This document shows positions 52,782 to 61,295 of a DNA stretch of 64,000 nt, piece after piece (the stretch's first letter is position 1; the number at the start of each line of letters is the position of its first letter). The notes under the pieces are model-generated. The model did not search any database. It was given only the letters and a program-made list of their open reading frames with translations, and was not told the origin of the DNA. Origin of the DNA: Sedimenticola_A sp040506425 (lineage in GTDB: Bacteria > Pseudomonadota > Gammaproteobacteria > Chromatiales > Chromatiaceae); the NCBI GenBank assembly GCA_965224515.1, contig OZ245051.1:2108001-2172000 (forward strand). The letters are read 5' to 3'. The position numbers were made by a program, and so were the translations under genes.

Positions 52782-54509
52782 CTATCCGTCCTGGGGCTCT
52801 TCTTTTGGCTTGTCGGTATCTGCCTGCTGTACTTCGGCGGCAGCTTCATTGCGGCGCTTGTCTGCCTGGTCGACCTGCTTCTGTTGGGCCGCGGTGAGCT
52901 GCTCGGTGTTTTTGGGTGCCACGCCCTCTTCAGCCAGTTTGGCTTTCTTCTCGGCGGCCCTCTTCATGGCTGCCTTGATGGCATCGATTTTTGGGTCTTT
53001 GGCATCGCCACTCTCTTTTTTGGCGGCGGTTTTTTTCTTAAGTCCTGCCTTCTTCTTGCTCAGCCTGGCCTTGCGTTCCGCCTCCAGCCTTTCCAGGCGG
53101 GCGGCACGGAACTCATGTCGTTTTCGGGCGTGCTCGGACTTGCGCTTCTCCTGCTCCTGAGACCAGCTCTCCATCTTCGCGTAGCGGAAATACTGGACGA
53201 GGGGGATGTGTGCCGGGCAGACATGGGAGCAGCAGCCGCATTCGATGCAGTCGAAAAGGTTGTACTCCTGGGCCTTCTCCAGGTCTTTTGCCTTGGCGTA
53301 CCAGTACATCTGCTGGGGCAGCAGCCGGGCCGGGCAGGCCGCGGCGCACTCCCCGCAACGGATGCAGGGGGCGGCGGGACCGGGCGTCGGTGCCTCGGCT
53401 TCACTGGCGGCCAGCAGGCAGTTGGCGGCCTTGGTTGTGGGTACGGCATCGGAGCCCAGGGTGAAACCCATCATGGGGCCTCCCAGGATCAGCTTCGAGA
53501 CGTTTTCGGTATAGCCCCCCGCCTGTTCGATCAGCTCTGCGGCCGGTGTGCCTATCAGTGCATCCAGGTTGCGTGGGTTGCGAACGCCTTCGCCGGTAAT
53601 GGTCACGTAGCGGGAGATCAGAGGCTTGCCTTCGAGCACCGCATCAGCCACGGCTGCAGCCGTGCCTACATTGTGGCAGACAATGCCGATCTGGGCCGGG
53701 ATGCCATGGGATGGGACCTCTTTGCCCGTGAGCACTCGGATCAACTGCTTCTCGCCGCCACTTGGATAGAGCGTGGGTATGGCAACCACTTCGGTGTTGC
53801 TGAGGCCGCCGGTTTGCAGGGCGCTGTTCATGGCCTCAATGGCTTCAGGCTTGTTGTCTTCAATGCCGATCAGGATCTGGTCGGGTTCGAGCAGGTGTTG
53901 CAGAATGGCGACCCCGGCGAGCACCCTGTCAGCCTGTTCGCGCATCAGCATGTCATCGCAGGTGATGAAGGGTTCGCACTCTGCGCCGTTGATGATCAGG
54001 GTTTTGATCCAGGTCTCGGGCCCGGGGGTTACCTTGACGCTGGTGGGGAATGCGGCACCGCCAAGTCCCACGATGCCTGCATTTCGAATCCGGTCCCGCA
54101 GTTCACTGGGGTCCAGTTGGGCGAAGTGGGTTATCGGTTCAGGGAGCTCGGTCCACTCATCCTTTCCATCGGTTTCTATGACGATGCAGGGCGCCGAGAG
54201 ACCTGATGGGTGGGGGATGGGGTGGTTTCCGATCTCAACCACGGTGCCTGAACTTGAGGCGTGAACCGGCGCGCTGATATACCCCTGCGCGCGGGCGATC
54301 ATCTGCCCTTTCAACACCCGGTCACCTATTGCAACCAGGGGCTGGGATATCTCTCCGATGTGCTGCTGGAGCGGAATGGTAAGCCGCCCGGGCAGCGAAG
54401 CAGGCTCCACGGCCCTTGTGTTGGACTGGGACTTGTTGTCAGGTAGGTGCAGTCCACCGTGGAAGCGGTGGAGTTTGCGGGCCGTTTTGTTTGCCGAGGG
54501 ATAGTGCAT
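52782..54509 (-). CDS. rnfC: Rnf electron transport complex subunit C
   Basis: A 575-residue peripheral subunit that takes electrons from NADH. It has an N-terminal sandwich domain, a Complex-I-51-kDa-like NADH/FMN domain (GLGGAAFPTSVK and NGAECEPF) and an SLBB domain. Two [4Fe-4S] ferredoxin motifs follow (CIRCGECAAACP and CIECGCCSHVCP). The long Lys/Ala/Glu-rich C-terminal tail (about residues 450-575) is normal for gammaproteobacterial RnfC. Confidence 0.96.
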   Translation of the reverse strand: MHYPSANKTARKLHRFHGGLHLPDNKSQSNTRAVEPASLPGRLTIPLQQHIGEISQPLVAIGDRVLKGQMIARAQGYISAPVHASSSGTVVEIGNHPIPHPSGLSAPCIVIETDGKDEWTELPEPITHFAQLDPSELRDRIRNAGIVGLGGAAFPTSVKVTPGPETWIKTLIINGAECEPFITCDDMLMREQADRVLAGVAILQHLLEPDQILIGIEDNKPEAIEAMNSALQTGGLSNTEVVAIPTLYPSGGEKQLIRVLTGKEVPSHGIPAQIGIVCHNVGTAAAVADAVLEGKPLISRYVTITGEGVRNPRNLDALIGTPAAELIEQAGGYTENVSKLILGGPMMGFTLGSDAVPTTKAANCLLAASEAEAPTPGPAAPCIRCGECAAACPARLLPQQMYWYAKAKDLEKAQEYNLFDCIECGCCSHVCPAHIPLVQYFRYAKMESWSQEQEKRKSEHARKRHEFRAARLERLEAERKARLSKKKAGLKKKTAAKKESGDAKDPKIDAIKAAMKRAAEKKAKLAEEGVAPKNTEQLTAAQQKQVDQADKRRNEAAAEVQQADTDKPKEEPQDG

Positions 54510-54516
54510 ACGCTGA

Positions 54517-55089
54517 TCAGCCTGCCGCCGCTTCGGTAATTGTTGTTTTGTCGTCGTTCTGGTCGGGGTAGGGCCATTTCCAGTTGCCGGTATCCACCTT
54601 GATGGGTTCCATGGTGATGCACTCTACAGGGCAGGGGGGCAGGCAGAGTTCGCAGCCGGTGCATTCGTCCTTGATGATGGTATGCATCTGCTTTGCAGCA
54701 CCCAGGATGGCATCAACAGGGCATGCCTGAATGCAGAGCGTGCAGCCGATACACTCCTTCTCATCGATAAATGCGATGGCCTTGGGTTTCTCTCCAGCAG
54801 TTTCACCATCCAGGGGGACCGGGTCTTTTCCCAGCAGGTCGGCCAGGGCGATCATGGTCGCTTCGCCCCCCGGGGGGCAGCGGTTTATCTCGTCCTCGCC
54901 GGCGGCGATGGATTCTGCATAGGGCCGACAGCCCGGGTGCCCGCACTGTCCGCACTGGGTCTGGGGCAGCAGGGCGTCAATTTTGTCGACTATTGGATCG
55001 CCTTCCACATGAAAGCGTATGGAGGAGTAGCCCAGCAGCAGGCCAAATGCCAGTGCAAGGAGTGATATGGCAATAATTGCTACTAGCAT
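54517..55089 (-). CDS. rnfB: Rnf electron transport complex subunit B
   Basis: A 190-residue subunit with an N-terminal membrane helix. A four-Cys cluster domain (CGQCGHPGCRPYA with a later RCPPGG) precedes two [4Fe-4S] ferredoxin motifs (CIGCTLCIQACP and CTGCELCLPPCP). It exchanges electrons with ferredoxin. It lies between rnfA and rnfC with gaps of six and seven bases. Confidence 0.97.
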   Translation of the reverse strand: MLVAIIAISLLALAFGLLLGYSSIRFHVEGDPIVDKIDALLPQTQCGQCGHPGCRPYAESIAAGEDEINRCPPGGEATMIALADLLGKDPVPLDGETAGEKPKAIAFIDEKECIGCTLCIQACPVDAILGAAKQMHTIIKDECTGCELCLPPCPVECITMEPIKVDTGNWKWPYPDQNDDKTTITEAAAG

Positions 55090-55095
55090 AGAGTG

Positions 55096-55677
55096 TTAAC
55101 TCGCAACCAGTCCGGCAAAGCCCATGAATGCCATGGACATCAGGCCTGCGGTGATCAGGGCGATGGAGCTGCCCTGAAACGGTCGCGGTACATCGGAGAC
55201 GGTGACCCGTTCACGTACCGCGGCGAAGAGCACCAGCACAAGCGAGAAGCCTGCAGCCGCACCGAAACCGTAGAGTGCAGATTCAATAAAGTTATGCTGC
55301 TCCTGGATGTTGAGCAGGGCCACGCCCAGCACTGCACAGTTGGTGGTGATCAGGGGCAGGAAGATGCCCAGTACCTGGTAGAGCACCGGGCTGGTCTTGT
55401 GCATCACCATCTCGGTGAACTGTACCAGCACGGCAATTACAAGGATAAACGCGATGGTGCGCAGGTACTCGATATCGAGAGGGGTGAGAATATATTCGTT
55501 CACCAGGTAGCTGCAGACCGAGGAGAGCGTGAGCACAAAGGTGGTGGCCAACCCCATGCCGATTGCGGTTTCCAGCTTTTTCGACACCCCCATGAACGGG
55601 CACAGGCCCAAAAACTTCACCAGAACGAAGTTGTTGACCAGGACAGTGCTAATGAGGATCAGGGCGTACTCTTTCAT
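55096..55677 (-). CDS. rnfA: Rnf electron transport complex subunit A
   Basis: A 193-residue integral membrane subunit with about six helices, first gene of the rnf operon. FLGLCPFMGVSKK and the TNCAVLGVALLN segment with its Cys are family marks; the Cys pairs with that of RnfE to hold the [2Fe-2S] cluster. The complex couples NADH:ferredoxin electron flow to ion movement, and in Gammaproteobacteria it also feeds nitrogenase or reduces SoxR. Which applies here cannot be told. The promoter should lie in the 204-base gap after metG. Confidence 0.97.
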   Translation of the reverse strand: MKEYALILISTVLVNNFVLVKFLGLCPFMGVSKKLETAIGMGLATTFVLTLSSVCSYLVNEYILTPLDIEYLRTIAFILVIAVLVQFTEMVMHKTSPVLYQVLGIFLPLITTNCAVLGVALLNIQEQHNFIESALYGFGAAAGFSLVLVLFAAVRERVTVSDVPRPFQGSSIALITAGLMSMAFMGFAGLVAS

Positions 55678-55881
55678 CTGCTCTCGGTTATTTGTAAATG
55701 CGCTTCGACCAGCAAATGGTAGAAGTTTACGTATAGGTAAACAACCGCTGTTTTGTGTGTGCTTAAGGTCGCCTGGATATGATCCGGATTTCAGCGGTGC
55801 TGGACATTGATTATTCTAAATCATGCCCTATGAAATATAGGTGATTTTCTACCAGACCCCAAGTTCGTTCTGGGGTGAGAG

Positions 55882-57936
55882 CTATTTGACCTTCATTCCC
55901 GGTTCTGCACCTTCATCGGGGTTGAGGATGAACAGGTCGCTGCCACCGGGGCCTGCGGCCAGCACCATGCCTTCGGAGAGCCCGAAACGCATCTTGCGTG
56001 GCGCCAGGTTGGCCACCATAACGGTCAGTTTGCCCTCAAGATCCTCAGGCTTGTAGGCTGACTTGATGCCGGCAAAGACGTTGCGGGTTTCACCGCCCAG
56101 GTCCAGGGTCAGCTGCAGCAGCTTGTCTGCACCTTCCACGTGATCGGCTTTTGCGATTCTGGCAATACGCAGGTCAACCTTGGCAAAGTCGGCAAAGTCG
56201 ATGGTGTCTGCGATCGGGTCCTTTGTGAGGTGTCCCTCTGCCGCCGTCTCCTTGGGCTTGGTCTTCTTGACGTCCTGGGCGGCCAGGTCCTCCTTGGAGT
56301 GCTCCAGCATTTCTGTGATCTGTTTGGGTTCAACGCGAGTCATCAGCGGTTTGAACTTGGCTACCGTGTGTCCTGTGAGGGGGGTGGCCAGTGCATCCCA
56401 GGTCAGCGGTTCGATCTGCAGAAATGCCTCGGATTTCTCGGCGGTTGCGGGCAGAATCGGGCGCAGGTAGCCGATCAGCAGGCGGAACAGGTTGATGCCC
56501 ATTGAGCAGACATCGTGCAGCTCCTGGTCGCGCTCCTCCTCTTTTGCAATGACCCAGGGTTTCTTCTCATCGATATACTGGTTGGCACGGTCCGCCAGGG
56601 CCATGATCTCGCGTACCGCACGGCTGAATTCACGGTTCTCGTAGCGCTGGGCAATGGAGTCTCCAGCCTGCACGAACTCGTCGAACAGGGCCTGCTCGGA
56701 GAGGCTGTCTGCGAGCTTGCTGTCAAAGCGCTTCTTGATGAATCCGGCGCAGCGGCTGGCGATATTAACCACCTTGCCCACCAGGTCGGAGTTGACCCTG
56801 GCGGTGAAGTCCTCCAGGTTGAGGTCGATATCCTCCACCCCGGAACCCAGCTTGGCTGAAAAGTAGTAACGCAGGTACTCTGGATTGAGGTGATCCAGGT
56901 AGGTGCGCGCCTTGATGAAGGTACCCCGTGATTTGGACATCTTCTGTCCGTCCACGGTCAGAAAGCCGTGAGAGAAGATGGCGGTGGGGGTGCGGAAGTC
57001 GGCGCCGTGGAGCATCGCCGGCCAGAACAGGGCGTGGAAGTAGATGATGTCCTTGCCGATGAAGTGGTAAAGCTCGGCATCGGACTCCTTGCTCCAGTAA
57101 TCATCGAACTCCAGCCCCTCGGTGCGATCGCACAGGTTCTGGAAGCTGGCCTGGTAGCCGATTGGGGCATCCAGCCAGACATAGAAATACTTGCCGGGAT
57201 GGTCGGGGATCTCGAAGCCGAAATAGGGGGCATCGCGTGAGATGTCCCACTCCTGGAGGCCCGCCTCGAACCACTCGTCGAGCTTGTTTGATACCTCTTT
57301 CTGCAAGTGGCCGCCCCTGGTCCAGCCCTTGAGCATCTCTTCAAAATCGCCGAGCTTGAAGAAGTAGTGATCAGACTCCTTGTCGATGGGGGTGGCACCG
57401 GAGACCGCAGAGACGGGGTTTTTCAGCTCTGCAGGGGAGTAGCTGGCGCCGCACACCTCGCAGTTGTCGCCGTACTGGTCCTGGGCGCCGCACTTTGGGC
57501 ATTCGCCCTTGATGAAGCGGTCAGGCAGGAACATGTTCTCTTCCGGGTCATAGGCCTGGGTGATGGTGCGGCGGGCGATGTGGCCCTCGTCGCGGTTGCG
57601 CTCGTAGATACGGGTGGCGCAGATGCGGTTCTCATCGGAGTGGGTGGAGTGATAATTGTCGAAACCGATATTGAAGTTGCTGAAATCGGCCTTATGTTCC
57701 TCTGCAACCCGGGCGATCAGCGCTTCAGGCTCAATGCCCTCCTGGCGGGCGCGGAGCATGATGGGGGTACCATGGGCATCGTCTGCACAGACGTAAATAC
57801 AGTTGTTTCCATGCATTTTCTGGAAACGGACCCAGATGTCGGTCTGTATGTACTCCACCAGGTGGCCGATATGGATCGGGCCGTTGGCGTAGGGCAGGGC
57901 ACTGGTAACCAGTATTTTTCGTGGATTATTGCTCAT
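55882..57936 (-). CDS. metG: Methionyl-tRNA synthetase
   Basis: A 684-residue class I aminoacyl-tRNA synthetase. The HIGH motif is PIHIGHL (about residues 18-24) and the KMSKS loop is QKMSKSRG (about 335). The four-Cys zinc knuckle of the connective domain is present (CPKCGA and CEVCGA). The C-terminal EMAP/Trbp111-like dimerisation domain (about 580-684) begins IDFADFAKVDLRI. I chose ATG 57936; an in-frame TTG three codons upstream is less likely. The gene is divergent from mrp, the same arrangement as in E. coli. Confidence 0.98.
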   Translation of the reverse strand: MSNNPRKILVTSALPYANGPIHIGHLVEYIQTDIWVRFQKMHGNNCIYVCADDAHGTPIMLRARQEGIEPEALIARVAEEHKADFSNFNIGFDNYHSTHSDENRICATRIYERNRDEGHIARRTITQAYDPEENMFLPDRFIKGECPKCGAQDQYGDNCEVCGASYSPAELKNPVSAVSGATPIDKESDHYFFKLGDFEEMLKGWTRGGHLQKEVSNKLDEWFEAGLQEWDISRDAPYFGFEIPDHPGKYFYVWLDAPIGYQASFQNLCDRTEGLEFDDYWSKESDAELYHFIGKDIIYFHALFWPAMLHGADFRTPTAIFSHGFLTVDGQKMSKSRGTFIKARTYLDHLNPEYLRYYFSAKLGSGVEDIDLNLEDFTARVNSDLVGKVVNIASRCAGFIKKRFDSKLADSLSEQALFDEFVQAGDSIAQRYENREFSRAVREIMALADRANQYIDEKKPWVIAKEEERDQELHDVCSMGINLFRLLIGYLRPILPATAEKSEAFLQIEPLTWDALATPLTGHTVAKFKPLMTRVEPKQITEMLEHSKEDLAAQDVKKTKPKETAAEGHLTKDPIADTIDFADFAKVDLRIARIAKADHVEGADKLLQLTLDLGGETRNVFAGIKSAYKPEDLEGKLTVMVANLAPRKMRFGLSEGMVLAAGPGGSDLFILNPDEGAEPGMKVK

Positions 57937-58195
57937 TATTCTCAAGCTGATCAGGTCGTTAGGAAATTTTTGGGCGAAGTTCGGTAAAGCTGATCATTAT
58001 CGCACACTCATCCATCAATGTGGCTGACTTTATGTCAGTTACCGCCCCGGAATATTCAGTTACACTGGGTGCACGAGATAAAACCGAGTAAATTGGTTGG
58101 TAAATATGAACGGTTTTGGTGTAGAATGCGCCGCCATTACCGATAGCAAATTTCCGCAGGGCCAAAATCAAAGGTCTTGCCGGCAGGAGAACAAA

Positions 58196-59287
58196 ATGGC
58201 TGATTTGACGAAAGAGCTGATTGAAGAGGCGATCAAGGGTTACACCGAGCCTCACCTGGAGCAGGACCTGGTTACCGCCAAGTCCATCAAGGGTATCGAT
58301 ATCGATGGCGGCAACGTCAAGGTGAGTGTCGAGCTGGGTTTTCCGGCAGACGGCATCAAGGATGAACTCGCCGCAACCGTCAAGACCCTTGTCGATGGCG
58401 TGGATGGTGTCGCCTCTGCAGAGGTGGATGTTACCTGGAGTGTAGCCGCCCACTCGGTTCAGAAGTCACTCAAGCCCATCGACAACGTCAAGAACATCAT
58501 TGCCGTTGCATCCGGTAAAGGCGGTGTGGGCAAATCCACCACCGCGGTCAACATGGCCCTGGCCCTTGCGGCGGAAGGTGCAAAGGTTGGTGTGCTGGAT
58601 GCCGATATCTACGGTCCCTCCCAGCCCCGCATGCTGGGTGTCTCCGGTCAGCCCGAGTCCAAAGACGGCAAGACCCTGGAGCCCATGACCAACTACGGCC
58701 TGCAGGCCATGTCCATCGGTTTTCTGATCGACGAAGAGACCCCCATGATCTGGCGTGGCCCCATGGTCACCCAGGCCCTGGAGCAACTCCTCAACGACAC
58801 CAACTGGGACAGCCTGGATTACCTCGTTATCGATCTGCCACCCGGCACCGGTGACACCCAGCTGACCCTGGCACAGAAGGTTCCTGTATCCGGTGCAGTT
58901 GTTGTGACCACCCCCCAGGACATCGCCCTGCTGGATGCCCGTAAAGGCTTCAAGATGTTTGAGAAGGTTGAGGTTCCCGTGCTGGGCATCGTCGAGAACA
59001 TGAGCATTCACATCTGCTCCAAGTGTAACCACGAAGAGCACATCTTCGGCGAAGGCGGTGGTGTTCGCATGGCTGAGCAGTATGGCGTTAACTTCCTGGG
59101 TGCACTGCCCCTGGATATCCGCATCCGTGAAGAGACCGACGGCGGCAAGCCCACCGTGGTGGCGGAGCCCGATGCGCGCATCTCCCAGATCTACCGTGAG
59201 ATCGCCCGCAAGACCGCCGCCAAGCTGGCTCTGCAGGCAAAGAGCTACGCAGCGAAGTTCCCCAACATCGTGATCCAGAACAACTGA
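58196..59287 (+). CDS. mrp: Iron-sulfur cluster carrier protein Mrp/ApbC
   Basis: A 363-residue P-loop ATPase that carries and delivers [4Fe-4S] clusters. An N-terminal DUF59/MIP18-type domain (about residues 1-85) precedes the deviant Walker A loop GKGGVGKST (about 107-115) and the conserved YGPSQPRMLG. The cluster-binding CxxC is in ICSKCNHEEHIFG. I chose ATG 58196 because of the AGGAG site upstream; the frame runs open to 58097 without need. An AT-rich region with a TAGAAT -10 candidate at 58122 may be the promoter. Confidence 0.97.
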   Translation: MADLTKELIEEAIKGYTEPHLEQDLVTAKSIKGIDIDGGNVKVSVELGFPADGIKDELAATVKTLVDGVDGVASAEVDVTWSVAAHSVQKSLKPIDNVKNIIAVASGKGGVGKSTTAVNMALALAAEGAKVGVLDADIYGPSQPRMLGVSGQPESKDGKTLEPMTNYGLQAMSIGFLIDEETPMIWRGPMVTQALEQLLNDTNWDSLDYLVIDLPPGTGDTQLTLAQKVPVSGAVVVTTPQDIALLDARKGFKMFEKVEVPVLGIVENMSIHICSKCNHEEHIFGEGGGVRMAEQYGVNFLGALPLDIRIREETDGGKPTVVAEPDARISQIYREIARKTAAKLALQAKSYAAKFPNIVIQNN

Positions 59288-59396
59288 TCCGCTGTACCGG
59301 AACCCGCTGCAACGAAAAAGCCCGCTTAACCGCAAGGCGTTTACTTAATCTGTTGCACTTTTCTGTAAACAACGCTGCAGAAAACCGGTAAACCAT

Positions 59397-59468
59397 CGTC
59401 ATTCCGGCGCAGGCCGGAATCCATAAGCTCTTGAAAATACTGGACCCCGGCCTTCGCCGGGGTGACGA
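59397..59468. repeat. Dispersed palindromic repeat (CGTCATTCCGGC type)
   Basis: Starts CGTCATTCCGGCGCAGGCC and ends with a second hairpin (ACCCCGGCCTTCGCCGGGGT). This element type occurs in many proteobacterial genomes. It lies in the 503-base gap after mrp. Confidence 0.8.
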
Positions 59469-59540
59469 ATATTGGGTTGCGGTTGTTTGTGGCTACCGGC
59501 AATCAGCGGTGCAAATTAACGGGAAATTATTAAACAAAGA

Positions 59541-59577
59541 AAACCTCGCAAGCCATTGATTTGGCAGCGGGGTTTTC
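59541..59577 (+). terminator. Hairpin with T-rich tail after mrp
   Basis: Stem segments AAACC/GGTTT, CGC/GCG and GCCA/TGGC pair with small bulges around a TTGAT loop, followed by TTTCATTTTC. It could terminate mrp, although it lies 250 bases after the stop. Confidence 0.45.
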
Positions 59578-59631
59578 ATTTTCTACAACAGGTTAAGTGA
59601 ACGCCTAGGCTTAACCGCAGGCTTTTTTGTT

Positions 59632-59778
59632 GGCCCTGTTCCAGTTGAGTGTTGGAATCACAGTGGCGTAATCGTAAACCCTCGTAGGTCGGGCTTCAGC
59701 CCGACATGTCGGCCTGAAGCCCGACCTACAGCAAATCCATGACTTGCCCCGGACTCCACACTTAACTGGAACAGGGCC
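59632..59778. repeat. 147-base element with 21-base terminal inverted repeats and REP core
   Basis: The ends, 59632-59652 (GGCCCTGTTCCAGTTGAG) and 59758-59778 (CTTAACTGGAACAGGGCC), are inverted repeats matching at 20 of 21 positions. The middle (59683-59729) is a two-hairpin REP palindrome of the GTAGGTCGG family. The right end resembles the CACTTGACTGGA end of the tandem units at 8201-8972. It encodes nothing and looks like a small non-autonomous element. I see no gene in the gap 59288-59790. Confidence 0.8.
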
Positions 59779-59790
59779 TTTATGTCAGGC

Positions 59791-60747
59791 CTAATTCAAC
59801 CAGTCCTCACGCTTGATCTGGGTCAGGACCACAATGCGGGGGTTCCTGGCGTTGATCAATACCTCGGTCAGTTTGAGATGGTTGGCGGGGCGGGTTGATC
59901 CATCCGTAACCTTGATGCCAACCTTGTCGATATCCATTTCGATCTGCTGCAGCTCGATGAAGCTCTCCGGTTTGCTGAAGACATCCAGCACCTTGTCCAG
60001 GCATACCTGTGGTGTTACGTAACCGAGCTGCTGGAGTTGCTGCTCGGTCTGCTCCAGAAGTTCCCTCTCTGTGCTGGCTGCCCCCTGGGGCTGCCGCCTC
60101 AGTTTCACCATCAGTTTCTGGCGTTGGGCCTCCAGGTGGTGTCTTTTCCCTCGGCACTCGGTGATCTCTGCCAGGGCATTGGTTATCAGACCCTCAAAAA
60201 AACAGCATCTCAGGTCGAGCCGGATCTGTTCTTCTGTTGTTGCCGGAGAATAGATTCTGTGGTCAGTAAACGAGACGGCTGTCTGGGCGACATCCCGTAG
60301 AATCCGGTCGTCGACCAGTTCACTGCCCAGGATGTTCTTTTCGACCTTCTGCATGCAGAGAAAGGCGTAACACTCCTCTGTGTTGTGGTTTTCCGGGGCA
60401 TTAAAAAACTCTTTCAGCTCGGAACTGTGAATCACGGCCTGCAGCATATCCTGGGGATTGACGAAGAAGGCGTTTACATAGGGGTTGGATGCGAAGCTGC
60501 TCTTGTCGATATAGATCGCTTCAGGAATATGGTCCAACAGGTGATCGGTATACTCCAGTGAGGCCTCAATGGAGCGCCAGAGCTTTTTCTTGTAACCGGA
60601 TACCAGGCGTATCTTTTCGTCTGTTCCACCAATTACCCTGTCCAGGGCGCAGGTGATGATGTCCGGATGGATAGCGTCGGTATCGTTGTCGATGCCTCCG
60701 CTGTGAAGCGCATTGAACAGGTTTGAGAGTTTTTCACCAAGATACAT
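59791..60747 (-). CDS. Uncharacterised protein with helical C-terminal half
   Basis: A 318-residue soluble protein that I do not recognise. It contains several Cys residues (LRCCFFEGL, ITECRGK, VCLDKV). A probable coiled-coil segment (about residues 195-240) is rich in Lys/Arg/Gln/Glu, and the Ile/Val-rich C-terminus ends IVVLTQIKREDWLN. No signal peptide or membrane segment is visible. The reading frame uses codons like its neighbours, which supports a real gene. It lies upstream of nothing on its own strand in the window and downstream of the CBS/transporter cluster by 77 bases. Confidence 0.65.
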   Translation of the reverse strand: MYLGEKLSNLFNALHSGGIDNDTDAIHPDIITCALDRVIGGTDEKIRLVSGYKKKLWRSIEASLEYTDHLLDHIPEAIYIDKSSFASNPYVNAFFVNPQDMLQAVIHSSELKEFFNAPENHNTEECYAFLCMQKVEKNILGSELVDDRILRDVAQTAVSFTDHRIYSPATTEEQIRLDLRCCFFEGLITNALAEITECRGKRHHLEAQRQKLMVKLRRQPQGAASTERELLEQTEQQLQQLGYVTPQVCLDKVLDVFSKPESFIELQQIEMDIDKVGIKVTDGSTRPANHLKLTEVLINARNPRIVVLTQIKREDWLN

Positions 60748-60824
60748 GCCGACTGCTTTCTACCTCTTCGTCGGGTGTTAAAGGGTAGATACAGCGGTAC
60801 CCTGGAAATGTTGAGTCTGCTTGT

Positions 60825-61280
60825 CTAATCCTGTCCGTCTATATCCAGCATATGCCGGGCAATGGCCTGGGAGGTCACAACCCCGCGGTATTCGCCGTCG
60901 TCTATGACGAAGAGATAGCTGGAGCCGAATTTTTCGAGTATGGCCAGTCCCTTGATCAGCAGGGAGTCGGAGCTGAGAGAGCGAAGCGGCTGGTCGATAT
61001 AGCCGGTGACCGGGCTCTCCAGTACCTCTCTGATCCTGGCCTCGGCATCGGTCACGCAGCTTAGCTGGTTGCCCAGAACCGTGGCCATGTCCACGATGTA
61101 GTTCGGCAGGCAGCCACGGTGCATGACCCCTTCATAGCTGATGTAGCCTGTTGGCACCCCGTTGGCGTCGACGTAGGGTACTGCAGGCACGTTGGCTTCA
61201 ATGCAGAGCCTGAAAGCATCCCTCACATTCATCTCGTCGGTGACCACTCCGGAGGGGATGATGATTTCACTTAACTTCAT
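60825..61280 (-). CDS. CBS-domain protein
   Basis: A 151-residue protein made of a CBS pair (about residues 1-60 and 85-145), a module that binds adenosyl compounds and often gates transporters or enzymes. The sequence VPAVPYVDANGVPTGYIS and its counterpart YLFVIDDGEYRGVVTS are the typical strand-turn elements. GGAG precedes the ATG. It lies 15 bases after the NhaD/ArsB-type transporter gene, which suggests it regulates that transporter. Confidence 0.88.
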   Translation of the reverse strand: MKLSEIIIPSGVVTDEMNVRDAFRLCIEANVPAVPYVDANGVPTGYISYEGVMHRGCLPNYIVDMATVLGNQLSCVTDAEARIREVLESPVTGYIDQPLRSLSSDSLLIKGLAILEKFGSSYLFVIDDGEYRGVVTSQAIARHMLDIDGQD

Positions 61281-61295
61281 TCAGGGCTCCAATAA

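Noticed and set aside
55857..55877. Hairpin after metG as an intrinsic terminator
   Set aside because: The arms ACCCCA/TGGGGT are perfect, but no T-rich tract follows in either direction; left unassigned.
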